Counted from the first letter of the stretch, positions 19,993-29,875 are shown. The stretch: 64,000 nucleotides of DNA from Paucisalibacillus globulus DSM 18846 (GCF_000482485.1 NZ_AXVK01000001.1:434001-498000), one strand, 5' to 3'. Numbers and translations are program-made. The notes: generated by a model from the sequence alone, not told the origin.

Positions 19993-20244
19993 GTGAAAAA
20001 GCGATATGTAGTTTCTGCATTAGGTCTTGGTGTTGCTGGCTATTTAATGGGTACCAAAGCAAGGAATAACCATCTAACCTCATCAGACTCCACTGAGATT
20101 GATGAAGACTTAACACTATATAATGCAGGGAAACCTGACCAAGTTGATGATTTAGAAATAGATCAACTAGAAAATGCCAAAATGGTATCAGAGGGATCTC
20201 AATTTGGGGTTCAATATTATAACCATATTAAAGCAAATGAGTAA
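19993..20244 (+). CDS. Hypothetical protein with an N-terminal membrane anchor
   Basis: 83-residue protein not recognised from a named family. The start is GTG at 19993 with an AAAGGATGA site. Residues 5-20 (VVSALGLGVAGYLMGT) form one short hydrophobic segment after a basic start, so it may be a membrane-anchored or small secreted protein. The remainder is acidic (TEIDEDL, DQVDDLEIDQLE). It lies between ylaI and ylaJ and has its own terminator. Confidence 0.65.
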   Translation: MKKRYVVSALGLGVAGYLMGTKARNNHLTSSDSTEIDEDLTLYNAGKPDQVDDLEIDQLENAKMVSEGSQFGVQYYNHIKANE

Positions 20245-20250
20245 ATAATT

Positions 20251-20284
20251 AATGAGGTATCCTAGTTCTGGATACCTCATTTTC
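20251..20284. terminator. Terminator between the 83-residue gene and ylaJ
   Basis: Arms AATGAGGTATCC and GGATACCTCATT with a six-base loop. It works for both convergent genes. Confidence 0.88.
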
Positions 20285-20899
20285 TCAGTCTTCTCGTTTT
20301 TCTCGGTTATTCTTGGATTGATCGTCTACTATATCGTCCATTTCTTGCTTTTCTTTTTCATCATCAATTATTTTTTGGTTTTGATTTGGTTCTTCGGGAC
20401 GATCCTCTGGTAATGGGAAGTCAGGCATATATCTACCAACGATTGCTGCTAACTCATCGACAATTCCTTGAACGGGATAGCCTTGTTTTATTTTGTCGTT
20501 CATCCCGCGAATTCTTTCGTTCACATCTGCATCAGCTACGACAACGGCAGTTTTTCCATAAGGGTCGTGTTGAAGTGCTTCCAGTACAGAATATTTGATA
20601 GTTCCAACTCTAGAGCGATCTAATTCCTTGTCAACATCGATTCCAACGACTGCATATGGCCCTACAACAATCGATACGGCGTCATTTACTTCAGGTACAT
20701 CACTTGCGATGTTTGCTAAATGATTCGCTATTTGTTCATTAGAATATTCTCTTTCTTCTCTAGGGGCCGAGTTTTTCACATTGATTATTCGGTCGTTAGG
20801 ATTTTCTTTTTCTGTTGGCAAAGCATGATCTTCATTATCTTGAGCGCAACCTATAAGTAAAAGAAAGCTAATAGCTAGAACTCCAAAACGTGTAAACAT
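20285..20899 (-). CDS. ylaJ: YhcN/YlaJ family sporulation lipoprotein
   Basis: Spore lipoprotein of 204 residues. The signal peptide ends in LIGCAQ (Cys at 18). The family domain spans about 55-160, with YAVVGIDVDKELDRSRVGTIK and KTAVVVADADVNERI. An acidic/basic low-complexity tail follows (EKEKQEMDD, NREKRED). In B. subtilis YlaJ and YhcN are made in the forespore under sigma G and affect germination. A GGAGGAG site lies eight bases before the ATG. Confidence 0.9.
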   Translation of the reverse strand: MFTRFGVLAISFLLLIGCAQDNEDHALPTEKENPNDRIINVKNSAPREEREYSNEQIANHLANIASDVPEVNDAVSIVVGPYAVVGIDVDKELDRSRVGTIKYSVLEALQHDPYGKTAVVVADADVNERIRGMNDKIKQGYPVQGIVDELAAIVGRYMPDFPLPEDRPEEPNQNQKIIDDEKEKQEMDDIVDDQSKNNREKRED

Positions 20900-20976
20900 C
20901 TAACACTCCTCCTAATAAGTGTGAATAGCTTATTATTATTTTGAGTATTAGATGATAAATTATACAACCTAATGAA

Positions 20977-21015
20977 AAAGAGGATAGGTTAAGAAAAAAT
21001 CTTATCCTATCCTCT
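20977..21015. terminator. Terminator between ylaJ and the 160-residue gene
   Basis: Long stem AGAGGATAGG...TTAAG with CTTA...TCCTATCCTCT around A6. It lies downstream of the minus-strand gene ending at 21049. Confidence 0.7.
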
Positions 21016-21048
21016 AGAGATGTAATTTTTATGTAAATGAAATATTAG

Positions 21049-21531
21049 TTAATTTATTATAATTTTATTAATTCCCTTAATTGGTTGATCCATATTGGTG
21101 CCATCCTTATACAGAAGATGTACTGGGCCGTCTTCCTTCAGTGGTTTACCATCAATTGCAAATAACAAATAGCTGTCATAAAGTTGTTCTATGCTCATCA
21201 CTATATCGCCATCATTTGTAATAAGGGTAGCATCAGTTGAGCCAACTTTTATCTCTGCATAATCTAAAAAGTCATTGATAGGCATTACATAAGAATATTT
21301 TAAAATGTTTTCTCTTTCATGTTTTGTTAAGCTCTTATTAACTGGGGGCTTAGCTGTTCTTCCTATTGCATTTTCCCATTTTTCAGATGCTAATTTTACC
21401 TCATCGATTTCTTCTTTTTTAAGATTAACATCGAATGCCTCTTCTAAAATGATTTTTCGATCATCGAATATCCATACAGTAGGATCCATTGTAATCTGGT
21501 ATGCTACATTTCCAAGTATAGGAACAATCAT
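21049..21531 (-). CDS. Conserved hypothetical protein, possibly YlaL-like
   Basis: 160 residues beginning MIVPILGNVAYQITMDPTVW. The start at 21531 is chosen over 21564 because AAAGGTGG lies six bases before it and the longer form lacks a site. There is no signal peptide and no clear catalytic motif. DPTVWIFDDRK and an acidic helix ILEEAFDVNLKKEEIDEV are notable. Location just upstream of ylaN, on the opposite strand, is where ylaL/ylaM lie in B. subtilis. The YlaL identity is a guess from position. Function is unknown. Confidence 0.7.
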   Translation of the reverse strand: MIVPILGNVAYQITMDPTVWIFDDRKIILEEAFDVNLKKEEIDEVKLASEKWENAIGRTAKPPVNKSLTKHERENILKYSYVMPINDFLDYAEIKVGSTDATLITNDGDIVMSIEQLYDSYLLFAIDGKPLKEDGPVHLLYKDGTNMDQPIKGINKIIIN

Positions 21532-21760
21532 AGTTTTCCACCTTTCCAAAAAATATATCACCATTTAAGAATATCAGACATATCCAACAAATGAAAAGAC
21601 AAAGATTGAAGAACCATTAATAATGATGTTTTTAGTGTAACTAACATTTGCATTTTATAGTAGTAAACGATAATATAATGGTAGAGGAATGCATGATTAA
21701 AGAAGAGAACAAGCTTAAAAAATAAGTTTTAGTTAAGTTTGTTTTGGTGGAGGGGATATT

Positions 21761-22045
21761 TTGATAGAGAAGGTTACGATCGATCATCGTGAAAAGGCCT
21801 ATGCCCTTCTAAAGGCTGATGCTGATAAGATATTACGGCTTATTGAAGTCCAAATTGATAACCTTACTATGCCGCAATGTCCGTTATATGAGGAAGTTTT
21901 AGATACGCAAATGTTTGGTCTCTCCAGGGAGATCGATTTTGCCGTACGATTAAACTTAATTAATGAAAATGAAGGAAAATCGCTTTTAGAAAACCTAGAG
22001 AGGCGTTTAAACATACTTCATGAAGCAGCACAAAAGTCTGTGTAA
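21761..22045 (+). CDS. ylaN: YlaN family protein (UPF0358), Fur-interacting iron homeostasis factor
   Basis: 94-residue helical protein, strongly conserved in Bacillales. The central [20 protein letters not shown] is diagnostic. YlaN has been reported to bind Fe(II) and to act on the iron repressor Fur, and it is needed for growth under iron limitation (family knowledge). The start is TTG at 21761 after a GGTGGAGGGG site. A candidate -10 TATAAT lies at 21674-21679. It is followed by a terminator and ftsW, as in B. subtilis. Confidence 0.93.
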   Translation: MIEKVTIDHREKAYALLKADADKILRLIEVQIDNLTMPQCPLYEEVLDTQMFGLSREIDFAVRLNLINENEGKSLLENLERRLNILHEAAQKSV

Positions 22046-22078
22046 TACCACTAAATTTGTGTGGGAGTATTTTGTGTT

Positions 22079-22119
22079 AAAAACTTTGCCTACATATGGA
22101 ATGGCAAGGTTTTTTTGTT
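22079..22119 (+). terminator. Terminator after ylaN
   Basis: Arms AAACTTTGCC and GGCAAGGTTT with a T7 run. Confidence 0.85.
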
Positions 22120-22187
22120 TAAATGTACATAAAAAGAGTAAGAAAAAAGTTTTAATCAGTGATTAATGCAAATTGGAGAGGGACGAA

Positions 22188-23372
22188 ATGTTTCGAAGGT
22201 TAAAAGATTGTGACTTTACACTCCTCATCGCACCAATAGTTTTAACCGGGTTTGGAGTTGTGATGATTTATAGTGCAAGTATGGTAATGACTGTTGTTGT
22301 TGAGGGATACGAAAGTACACATTATTTAGTTAGACAATTGCAATGGTTTGGGATGGGATTAGTTGGATTTCTATTTTGTACCTTTTTTCCATATAGAGCA
22401 TATCAAAAGCTTGTACCAATTATCGTGATGGGTATTATTATATTGCTCTTAGCAGTATTTGCTTTTGGAGATGTTCGTGGGGGTGCTAAATCATGGATTG
22501 ACTTGGGTCCTTTAAACCTTCAACCATCGGAGTTCGCGAAGTTAGGTATAATCATGTACTTAGCATCGGTTTACTCAAAAAAACAATCCTATATTAATAA
22601 TTTCAACAGAGGAGTACTACCTCCATTAATTTTAACAGGAGCAATCCTTGGTTTAATTGTACTACAACCTGATATTGGTACTGCCGCTATCATATTTTTA
22701 ATTGCTTGCTCCGTAATCTTTAGTTCAGGAATTCGATTTAAGCATTTATTTTTGCTAGTTGCAATAGGCTTACTATTGGTAGCGATTGCTATACCAAGTA
22801 TGGTTACAGATGAACGTATTAGTCGATTTACTGGAGCCTACGCACCTTTTGAGTCTCCGAAAGATGACGGTTATCAACTAATACAATCCTATGTTGCAAT
22901 AGGAGTTGGAGGGTTAACTGGTGAGGGACTTGGTCAAAGTGTTCAAAAATTAGGTTATTTGTTTGGCCCCCATACGGACTTCATCATGGCAGTTGTTGCA
23001 GAGGAACTAGGATTTGTTGGAGTAATTATTGTAATTGGTTTGCTCGCAACAATTGTTTTGAGAGGAATATATATTGCTCGAAAATGTAATGATAGTTTTG
23101 GTGCGCTACTCGCTATTGGTATATCATCAATGATTGGAATTCAAACATTTATTAACCTTGGATCTGCTAGTGGGATTTTACCTATTACTGGTGTAACTTT
23201 ACCCTTTGTAAGTTATGGAGGTTCTTCCTTGTTAATATTATTAGCTTCAATGGGTGTATTAAACAATATTGCTATGACAGTTAAGAAGAAAGAACGGGAA
23301 CCTGCTCCTGTAAATGAAAATGATATTCCAAATAATCGATTGATTAAAGGAGGAAAACAATGGTCAAGTTAA
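22188..23372 (+). CDS. ftsW: Cell division glycosyltransferase FtsW (SEDS family)
   Basis: Polytopic peptidoglycan polymerase of the divisome, 394 residues and about ten membrane helices. SEDS marks include VMIYSASM in helix 1, the RGGAKSWIDLGPLNLQPSE loop, LQPDIGTA, the large extracellular loop with GEGLGQSVQKLG and PFVSYGGSS near the C-terminus. The ATG at 22188 follows GGAGAGGGACGA, and an upstream in-frame TTG at 22173 overlaps that site. Identification as FtsW rather than RodA or SpoVE rests on position next to pycA. The pycA start lies inside its 3' end (13-base overlap). Confidence 0.9.
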   Translation: MFRRLKDCDFTLLIAPIVLTGFGVVMIYSASMVMTVVVEGYESTHYLVRQLQWFGMGLVGFLFCTFFPYRAYQKLVPIIVMGIIILLLAVFAFGDVRGGAKSWIDLGPLNLQPSEFAKLGIIMYLASVYSKKQSYINNFNRGVLPPLILTGAILGLIVLQPDIGTAAIIFLIACSVIFSSGIRFKHLFLLVAIGLLLVAIAIPSMVTDERISRFTGAYAPFESPKDDGYQLIQSYVAIGVGGLTGEGLGQSVQKLGYLFGPHTDFIMAVVAEELGFVGVIIVIGLLATIVLRGIYIARKCNDSFGALLAIGISSMIGIQTFINLGSASGILPITGVTLPFVSYGGSSLLILLASMGVLNNIAMTVKKKEREPAPVNENDIPNNRLIKGGKQWSS

Positions 23373-26300
23373 AGAAAATTAAAAAAGTATTGGTTGCTAA
23401 TCGTGGTGAAATTGCAATACGTGTTTTTAGAGCATGTACAGAACTTAATATTCGTACAGTAGCAATATATTCCAAGGAGGACTTGGGCTCCTATCATCGC
23501 TATAAAGCGGATGAGTCCTACCTTGTGGGAGAAGGAAAAAAACCGATTGATGCATATTTAGATATTGACGGAATAATTGAAATTGCTAAACGTGTTGGGG
23601 TAGATGCAATCCATCCAGGCTATGGTTTCTTATCCGAAAATATAGAGTTTGCTAAACGCTGTGAAGCAGAAGGTCTTATTTTTATAGGACCAACAAGTGA
23701 GCATTTAAATATGTTTGGTGACAAAGTGAGAGCTAGAAGTCAGGCAGTGCAGGCTGGCCTACCAGTAATACCTGGTACGGATGGTCCAGTTACATCTTTA
23801 GAAGAAGTAGAAGCCTTTGGTAGTACATATGGATATCCAATTATTATTAAAGCATCTCTCGGCGGTGGAGGCCGTGGTATGCGTATTGTAAGAAGTGCGA
23901 ATAACGTTAGGGAAAGTTATGACCGAGCTAAATCGGAAGCAAAGGCAGCTTTTGGTAATGATGAAGTTTATGTTGAAAAGTTAATTGAACAACCGAAACA
24001 TATTGAAGTACAGATTATTGGCGACGAGTTCGGTAATATCGTACATCTTTATGAACGTGATTGCTCTATTCAAAGAAGACATCAAAAATTGGTTGAGGTT
24101 GCTCCGAGTTTATCTCTGTCTGATGAATTAAGAGAAAGAATTTGTGAAGCAGCAGTACAATTAATGAAAAATGTCGATTACCTAAATGCAGGGACTGTTG
24201 AGTTCTTGGTAAAAGATAATGATTTTTACTTTATTGAGGTAAACCCGCGTGTTCAGGTAGAACATACAATTACAGAATTAATTACAGGTGTTGATATTGT
24301 TCAAACACAAATAAAAATTGCAGATGGTCAAAATATTCATGAGCCATCAATTGGAATACCAGTACAAGAAAAAATAACGACGCAAGGGTATGCCATACAG
24401 TCTCGTGTTACAACTGAGGATCCATTAAATAATTTTATGCCAGATACAGGTAAGATTATGGCATATCGTACTGGTGGAGGATTTGGTGTCAGACTTGATG
24501 CTGGGAATGGCTTCCAAGGTGCAGAAATTACACCACATTACGATTCGCTGTTAGTTAAGGTCTCGACTTGGGCATTAACCTTTGAACAAACTGTACAAAA
24601 AATGGTTCGTAACTTAAAAGAGTTTCGTATTAGAGGAATTAAGACAAATATTCCATTTTTAGAAAATGTTATGCTTCATCAGCAATTTATTACTGGAGAG
24701 TACAATACAACGTTTATTGATGAGACTCCTGAACTTTTTGTTTTTCCTAAACGTAAAGACCGCGGTACGAAGATGCTAACCTTTATTGGGGAAACAACTG
24801 TTAATGGTTTTGAAGGAGTTACAAAAAAAGGTAAGCCTGCATTTGAGAATCCAGTTGTACCTAAGGTAGATCATATTGATTTTCAAAGTGGGACTAAGCA
24901 AATTTTAGATGAAAAAGGCCCTGAAGGTTTAGCGCAGTGGTTGAAGGACCAAAAGGAAGTGTTACTAACAGATACAACTTTCCGAGATGCGCATCAATCA
25001 CTACTTGCAACCCGTATTCGTACAAAAGATTTAGAGAAAATTGCAGAGCCAACCGTAAAGCTTTTACCAAACCTATTTTCTGTTGAAATGTGGGGAGGAG
25101 CAACTTTTGATGTTGCATATAGATTCTTGAAAGAGGATCCTTGGGAAAGGTTACTTTCATTAAGAGAGAAAATGCCTAATGTATTATTGCAAATGCTATT
25201 AAGAGCTAGTAATGCAGTGGGGTATAAGAATTATCCAGATAACTTAATTGATCAGTTTGTTGAGAAAAGTGCAAGTGCAGGTATCGATGTTTTCCGAATT
25301 TTTGATAGCTTGAACTGGGTAGAGGGTATGAGACCAGCAATTCAAGCGGTTCGTGATCAAAACAAAATTGCTGAAGTAGCAATGTGTTATACAGGGGATG
25401 TCTTAGATTCTTCACGTACGAAATATAACTTGAACTATTATAAGAATCTAGCGAAAGAGCTTGAACAGTCAGGTGCCCATATTCTTGGAATAAAGGATAT
25501 GGCTGGTTTGTTAAAACCGGAAGCAGCATACTTATTGATTTCAGAATTAAAAGAAACAGTTGATATTCCGATTCATTTGCATACACATGATACAAGTGGT
25601 AATGGAGTTCACATGTATGCACGTGCAATTGATGCTGGTGTAGACGTTGTAGATGTTGCCAATGGCCCGATGGCTGGATTAACATCCCAACCAAGTGCAC
25701 AAACGTTGTATCATGCACTAGAGGGTAAGGAAAGACAACCAAGAATTAATGTGCAGAGTTATGAAAAGTTAGGAAACTATTGGGAAGATGTACGGGAATA
25801 TTATCATGAATTCGAAAGTGGTATGAAGGCGCCACATACTGAAATCTATCAACATGAAATGCCTGGAGGACAATATAGTAACCTTAGACAACAAGCAAAA
25901 GCAGTTGGCCTGGGAGATAGATGGGATGAAGTGAAAACAATGTATCGCCGGGTTAATGATATGTTTGGGGATGTTATTAAAGTAACTCCTTCTTCTAAAG
26001 TAGTAGGGGATATGGCACTCTTCATGGTTCAAAATAATCTATCGGAAGAGGATGTCTATGAAAAAGGTGATACGATTGATTTTCCAGATTCCGTTGTTGA
26101 GTTAGCAAGTGGTTATCTTGGTCAGCCATATCAAGGTTTTCCAAAAGAACTACAGCGTATCATTTTAAAAGGTAGAAAGCCTATCACGGTTAGACCAGGT
26201 CAATTATTAGAACCTGTTAATTTTACGCATATGAGAGATACTTTATTTAAAACGCTTGATCGTCAAGTGACTAGCTTTGATATGATAGCTTATGCTTTAT

Positions 26301-26800
26301 ATCCAAAGGTATTTATGGATTATCATCACTTTTATGAAGAGTATGGGAATGTATCTGTTCTTGATTCACCAACATTTTTCTATGGGATGAATATAGGTGA
26401 AGTTATCCAGGTGGAGATAGAGCAAGGTAAAACATTGATTGTAAAATTAATTTCTATATCCCAACCGCGAGAAGATGGAACAAGAGTTGTGTATTTTGAG
26501 TTAAATGGTCAAGCTCGTCAGGTTAACATTCGAGATAAGAGTGTCCAAACGCAAATTACAACAAGACCTAAGGCAGATAAAGGAAATGAGAAGCAAATTG
26601 GTGCTACAATGCCTGGAACAGTTCTTAAAGTTGTTTGTGAAAAGGGACAGAAAGTAGATAAAGGTGATGAGTTAGTAATCACAGAAGCCATGAAAATGGA
26701 AACTACTGTTCAAGCACCATTTAGTGGAATAATTAAATCCATTCATGTTCATGATGGAGATTCTATTGAAGTAAATGATCTATTAATTGAAATTGAATAA
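23360..26800 (+). CDS. pycA: Pyruvate carboxylase
   Basis: Biotin enzyme that carboxylates pyruvate to oxaloacetate for anaplerosis, 1146 residues. The biotin carboxylase domain (1-455) has the ATP-grasp segment KASLGGGGRGMRIV and the EVNPRVQVEHT motif. The carboxyltransferase barrel (about 530-800) starts with LLTDTTFRDAHQSLLATR. The PC tetramerisation region follows. The biotinyl domain ends the protein with EAMKMETT, where Lys is biotinylated. AAAGGAGG lies seven bases before the ATG, within ftsW, suggesting coupled translation. It follows ftsW and precedes ctaA as in B. subtilis. Confidence 0.97.
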   Translation: MVKLKKIKKVLVANRGEIAIRVFRACTELNIRTVAIYSKEDLGSYHRYKADESYLVGEGKKPIDAYLDIDGIIEIAKRVGVDAIHPGYGFLSENIEFAKRCEAEGLIFIGPTSEHLNMFGDKVRARSQAVQAGLPVIPGTDGPVTSLEEVEAFGSTYGYPIIIKASLGGGGRGMRIVRSANNVRESYDRAKSEAKAAFGNDEVYVEKLIEQPKHIEVQIIGDEFGNIVHLYERDCSIQRRHQKLVEVAPSLSLSDELRERICEAAVQLMKNVDYLNAGTVEFLVKDNDFYFIEVNPRVQVEHTITELITGVDIVQTQIKIADGQNIHEPSIGIPVQEKITTQGYAIQSRVTTEDPLNNFMPDTGKIMAYRTGGGFGVRLDAGNGFQGAEITPHYDSLLVKVSTWALTFEQTVQKMVRNLKEFRIRGIKTNIPFLENVMLHQQFITGEYNTTFIDETPELFVFPKRKDRGTKMLTFIGETTVNGFEGVTKKGKPAFENPVVPKVDHIDFQSGTKQILDEKGPEGLAQWLKDQKEVLLTDTTFRDAHQSLLATRIRTKDLEKIAEPTVKLLPNLFSVEMWGGATFDVAYRFLKEDPWERLLSLREKMPNVLLQMLLRASNAVGYKNYPDNLIDQFVEKSASAGIDVFRIFDSLNWVEGMRPAIQAVRDQNKIAEVAMCYTGDVLDSSRTKYNLNYYKNLAKELEQSGAHILGIKDMAGLLKPEAAYLLISELKETVDIPIHLHTHDTSGNGVHMYARAIDAGVDVVDVANGPMAGLTSQPSAQTLYHALEGKERQPRINVQSYEKLGNYWEDVREYYHEFESGMKAPHTEIYQHEMPGGQYSNLRQQAKAVGLGDRWDEVKTMYRRVNDMFGDVIKVTPSSKVVGDMALFMVQNNLSEEDVYEKGDTIDFPDSVVELASGYLGQPYQGFPKELQRIILKGRKPITVRPGQLLEPVNFTHMRDTLFKTLDRQVTSFDMIAYALYPKVFMDYHHFYEEYGNVSVLDSPTFFYGMNIGEVIQVEIEQGKTLIVKLISISQPREDGTRVVYFELNGQARQVNIRDKSVQTQITTRPKADKGNEKQIGATMPGTVLKVVCEKGQKVDKGDELVITEAMKMETTVQAPFSGIIKSIHVHDGDSIEVNDLLIEIE

Positions 26801-26803
26801 CAA

Positions 26804-26838
26804 TAAAAAAATGCAGCCATTTGGCTGCATTTTTTTAT
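26804..26838. terminator. Bidirectional terminator between pycA and ctaA
   Basis: Arms AAATGCAGCCA and TGGCTGCATTT with flanking A and T runs. Confidence 0.92.
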
Positions 26839-27791
26839 TTAATAATTGAACTTACAGTTTCTACGTCTTCGTCATTATTCTTTTCCATTGCTGCACTTCT
26901 TGTTGATAGGAGAATGAAATAACTTAGCATTCCAAAGTAACAAGTTATAACAAGTGCATGCATTAGAGCAACTGCTAGGTTTAATAAGGTAAATATAATC
27001 AGTGCACCAAATAAAACTTGTAGGGAAATAAGACTAACTGTTGTGATCCATCCCCAATACATTACTTTACTATTACGGTAGTTTTTAATCATTCTTATGA
27101 AAAGTGCTATAGTCCAGATGAATAAAATACCAGCTGCTAAGCGATGTCCCATTTGAATCCACTGTTCAAAGCTATAAGAAGCAAAATCAAGTGGGGCTGT
27201 ATTGGAACAAAATGGCCAATCACCACAAACTAAATTCGCATTTATGTGCCGGACTAATGCCCCGGTGTAGACAACTATTAACGTATAAATAGTCAAAGCA
27301 TAAATCTCTATTCGATGCTTCTTTTTAATATGTAATGATGAGGCATCAAATTTCTTATCAATCTCAAATATTAATAACATTAATAGGAATATTGCTGCGA
27401 ATGAAATTAAGGAAATACCAAAATGTGCAGCAAGTACAAAGTCCGATTGTCCCCATATAACAGCTGCAGCCCCTATTAGGCCTTGGAGTACAAGAAATAT
27501 TACTGATAATAATGACAGAAATTTGACTTCCCTAATGTTGCCAATATGTTTCCACGATAAGAAGGCTAATATAAGAACAATAAATCCTACAGATCCTGAA
27601 ACTAACCGATGACTTAACTCTATTATTAATTCCATATCTATTTCAGATGGAATTAATTCCCCTTTACATAGTGGCCAACTATCACCACAACCATCTCCAG
27701 ACTCTGTTTTAGTAACTAATGCACCACCTATTAGTACGAAAGTCATTCCTATGACGGCTAGAACCGAGAGCCATTTTAATATTCTAATCAT
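26835..27791 (-). CDS. ctaA: Heme A synthase
   Basis: Membrane enzyme (COX15/CtaA) that oxidises the methyl group of heme O to make heme A for the caa3 and aa3 oxidases. It has 318 residues and eight membrane helices in two four-helix repeats. Heme-ligand histidines are in LSHRLVSG and MGHRLAAG. The extracellular Cys pair is in GCGDSWPLCKGE, with a second pair CGDWPFC. It is divergent from the ctaC operon as in B. subtilis. A GAGGATAA site precedes the ATG. Confidence 0.95.
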   Translation of the reverse strand: MIRILKWLSVLAVIGMTFVLIGGALVTKTESGDGCGDSWPLCKGELIPSEIDMELIIELSHRLVSGSVGFIVLILAFLSWKHIGNIREVKFLSLLSVIFLVLQGLIGAAAVIWGQSDFVLAAHFGISLISFAAIFLLMLLIFEIDKKFDASSLHIKKKHRIEIYALTIYTLIVVYTGALVRHINANLVCGDWPFCSNTAPLDFASYSFEQWIQMGHRLAAGILFIWTIALFIRMIKNYRNSKVMYWGWITTVSLISLQVLFGALIIFTLLNLAVALMHALVITCYFGMLSYFILLSTRSAAMEKNNDEDVETVSSIIK

Positions 27792-27837
27792 AAACCATTA
27801 TCCTCACTTTATATCCTGTTGTGTTTTTCTACAGATA

Positions 27838-27994
27838 TTTATCGAAAGTTAACTAGCTTTATGCTCCTCACTTCAAGAATTACAGAAAAACTATGAAAGC
27901 AGAGTGGGGGAGGGCAGCCGTAAACACTCGATTCGTTTGACTAACATTAAGCGGAGCAAGAACAAAGCACACACTGAATGAAGTTTCACTTTAT
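27838..27994. repeat. Repeat C1: dispersed ~157-base element
   Basis: It shares its ends and a middle block with 40429-40587: TTTATCG-AAGTTAACTAGCT at the left, AGTGGGG...GGCAGC in the middle and CACT-AATG-AGTTTCACTTTAT at the right. The two copies are of nearly equal length. The middle is diverged. It lies in the ctaA-ctaC gap. Confidence 0.65.
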
Positions 27995-28781
27995 GATATC
28001 AATATTAATAATAAACTTTATTCTTACTATAAAGCAAATTATATTCAAGTTAAAACTGCAATTGACACATAATTGTTAAACATTAGACGCAATTGAATAA
28101 GGAACTAATGGAAATAGTAAAAAAACCTTGCAAACTTTTTCATTGTCTGCTAGAAATAGTATAGGGGATATTCTGTAAATTTTCGAGTACTTCTGGTTTT
28201 GATTACATAGACGATGATTGAATTGTAAAGAAGGCAATTTAGCCTTTTATTTGTTTGTAACAAAAGGTTCACAAAATTGTCAGAAGTTATCGATCGAATT
28301 CGACAGATTTCCACCTGGGGGCAAATAGATTGTAAGATTGAACCGTGATACAATTGGCATAACATACCCTGATGTAACAGTAACATATAAGTTAAAGTGA
28401 AGGTTGCTTGTTTTATATGTTTCTTTTTATTTTGAGGTTAAAAGGGGGGTATACAGGATGGTTTTTTAAAAGAGACAACTTCCTCAAAAAAATGGGAGAT
28501 GCTATTGTACTTGCGGAAATAAAAAAACAATTTTCAGTTTTTATCATGAAAATGCTTACAAAAAAGAAAAAAAGTACTTGCCTTTATCATTACTTTCCTT
28601 TTAGATACAATAATTTTGACTTTTTTAGGTATATTAAATATAGTCAACAGTTTTTGCCAAAAGGAATGGTTAGGGTGACTAAAGGGGAAGAGTAGAAAAA
28701 ATTGCTTTCCTATTTAATAATCAAGATCCTTACTAAATTACCTATATAAGGAAGGAAAAATAGAAAGAGAGGTATAAACAC
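27995..28781. other. Long AT-rich ctaA-ctaC intergenic region without ctaB
   Basis: No gene is supported here. B. subtilis has ctaB (heme O synthase) at this point. No frame with prenyltransferase motifs (such as DxxxD in a polytopic protein) exists. A 95-codon frame at 28408-28695 lacks a ribosome site and family features. Promoter-like TTGACA occurs at 28059. TTGTAACAAAAGGTTCACAA around 28254 loosely resembles redox-regulator (Rex/ResD) half-sites. These are suggestions only. Confidence 0.4.
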
Positions 28782-29843
28782 ATGAAAGGTTGGATGGGAA
28801 AATTTAAGGTATTTTCTCTGTTAGGTTTTGTAGCACTGTTTCTATCAGCCTGTGGTAAGGAAAACTTAACAGCATTAGATCCAAAAGGTTATGGTGCCGA
28901 TAAGGCAATGGATTTAATTATTTTACCTACTGTTATCATGTCTTTTGTTTTACTTATCGTTATGGTTCTATTAGTTCTAGCTCTTATTAAATTCCGTAAG
29001 AAAAAAGGGCAAGAAGATTTTATACCTAAACAAGTAGAAGGAAACAAGACTCTAGAAACAGTTTGGACAGTTATTCCGATTTTACTTTTAATCATTATTG
29101 CAGTTCCAACACTTATTTATGAATTTGATTTAGCTGACGATGCGGATGCTAGTGATTCTTTAAATATTAATGTTACAGGAAACCAATACTGGTGGCATTT
29201 TGATTATGAGGGTCTGGATATCCAAACAAGTCAGGATGTTTATATACCTGCAGACTCAAAAGTTTATTTTAATATGAAATCATCTGACGTAATCCATTCT
29301 TTCTGGGTACCGACACTTTCGGGTAAATTGGATGTAAACCCTGAAAACGAAAATACGTTCTACATCAATGCATATGAAGAGGGAGTTTATTGGGGTAAAT
29401 GTGCAGAGTTCTGTGGACCTTCTCACTCTTTAATGGACTTTAAAGTTGTAGTAGTAAGTCAAGAAGAGTTTGAACAATGGGTTGCGGACATGCAAAACTT
29501 TGATCCTGAAACTGCTGAACCTGCAACAGATACAGCAGCACAAGGTAGAGATCTATTCGAACAAAACAACTGTATTAGTTGTCATGCAATCGGTTCATCA
29601 CCTGCAGCAATTGGTCCAAACTTAACTAACTTTGGAGACCGTACGAAACTAGCTGGTGTAGAAGATATGACAAAAGAAAAACTTGTTGAATGGATTGTAA
29701 ATCCTGAATTAATCAAACCAGGAAATAAAATGACTGGAGCATATCCAAAGGTTAGTGATGAAGATGCAGAACTTATTGCAGAATATTTATTGCAATTAAA
29801 GCCATCTGAAATCACAATCGAGAGTGCTGGTGGATTAAAATAG
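28782..29843 (+). CDS. ctaC: Cytochrome caa3 oxidase subunit II with fused cytochrome c
   Basis: Lipoprotein subunit of the terminal oxidase. It accepts electrons from cytochrome c and passes them via CuA to subunit I. The signal peptide ends in LSAC (lipid Cys24). Two membrane helices lie at about 45-70 and 95-115. The CuA ligands are all visible: His172, Cys207, Glu209, Cys211, His215 and Met218. The C-terminal cytochrome c domain has the heme motif CISCH at 264-268 and a distal Met in GNKMTG. There are 353 residues. An AGAGAGGT site precedes the ATG. It is first in ctaCDEFG. Confidence 0.96.
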   Translation: MKGWMGKFKVFSLLGFVALFLSACGKENLTALDPKGYGADKAMDLIILPTVIMSFVLLIVMVLLVLALIKFRKKKGQEDFIPKQVEGNKTLETVWTVIPILLLIIIAVPTLIYEFDLADDADASDSLNINVTGNQYWWHFDYEGLDIQTSQDVYIPADSKVYFNMKSSDVIHSFWVPTLSGKLDVNPENENTFYINAYEEGVYWGKCAEFCGPSHSLMDFKVVVVSQEEFEQWVADMQNFDPETAEPATDTAAQGRDLFEQNNCISCHAIGSSPAAIGPNLTNFGDRTKLAGVEDMTKEKLVEWIVNPELIKPGNKMTGAYPKVSDEDAELIAEYLLQLKPSEITIESAGGLK

Positions 29844-29875
29844 GGCTTATAGATTGAAAAAGGGAGGTTTATTTT

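Noticed and set aside
28408-28695. 95-codon frame upstream of ctaC, considered as a ctaB remnant
   Set aside because: No prenyltransferase motif or membrane pattern, no ribosome site, and very AT/Lys-rich composition.
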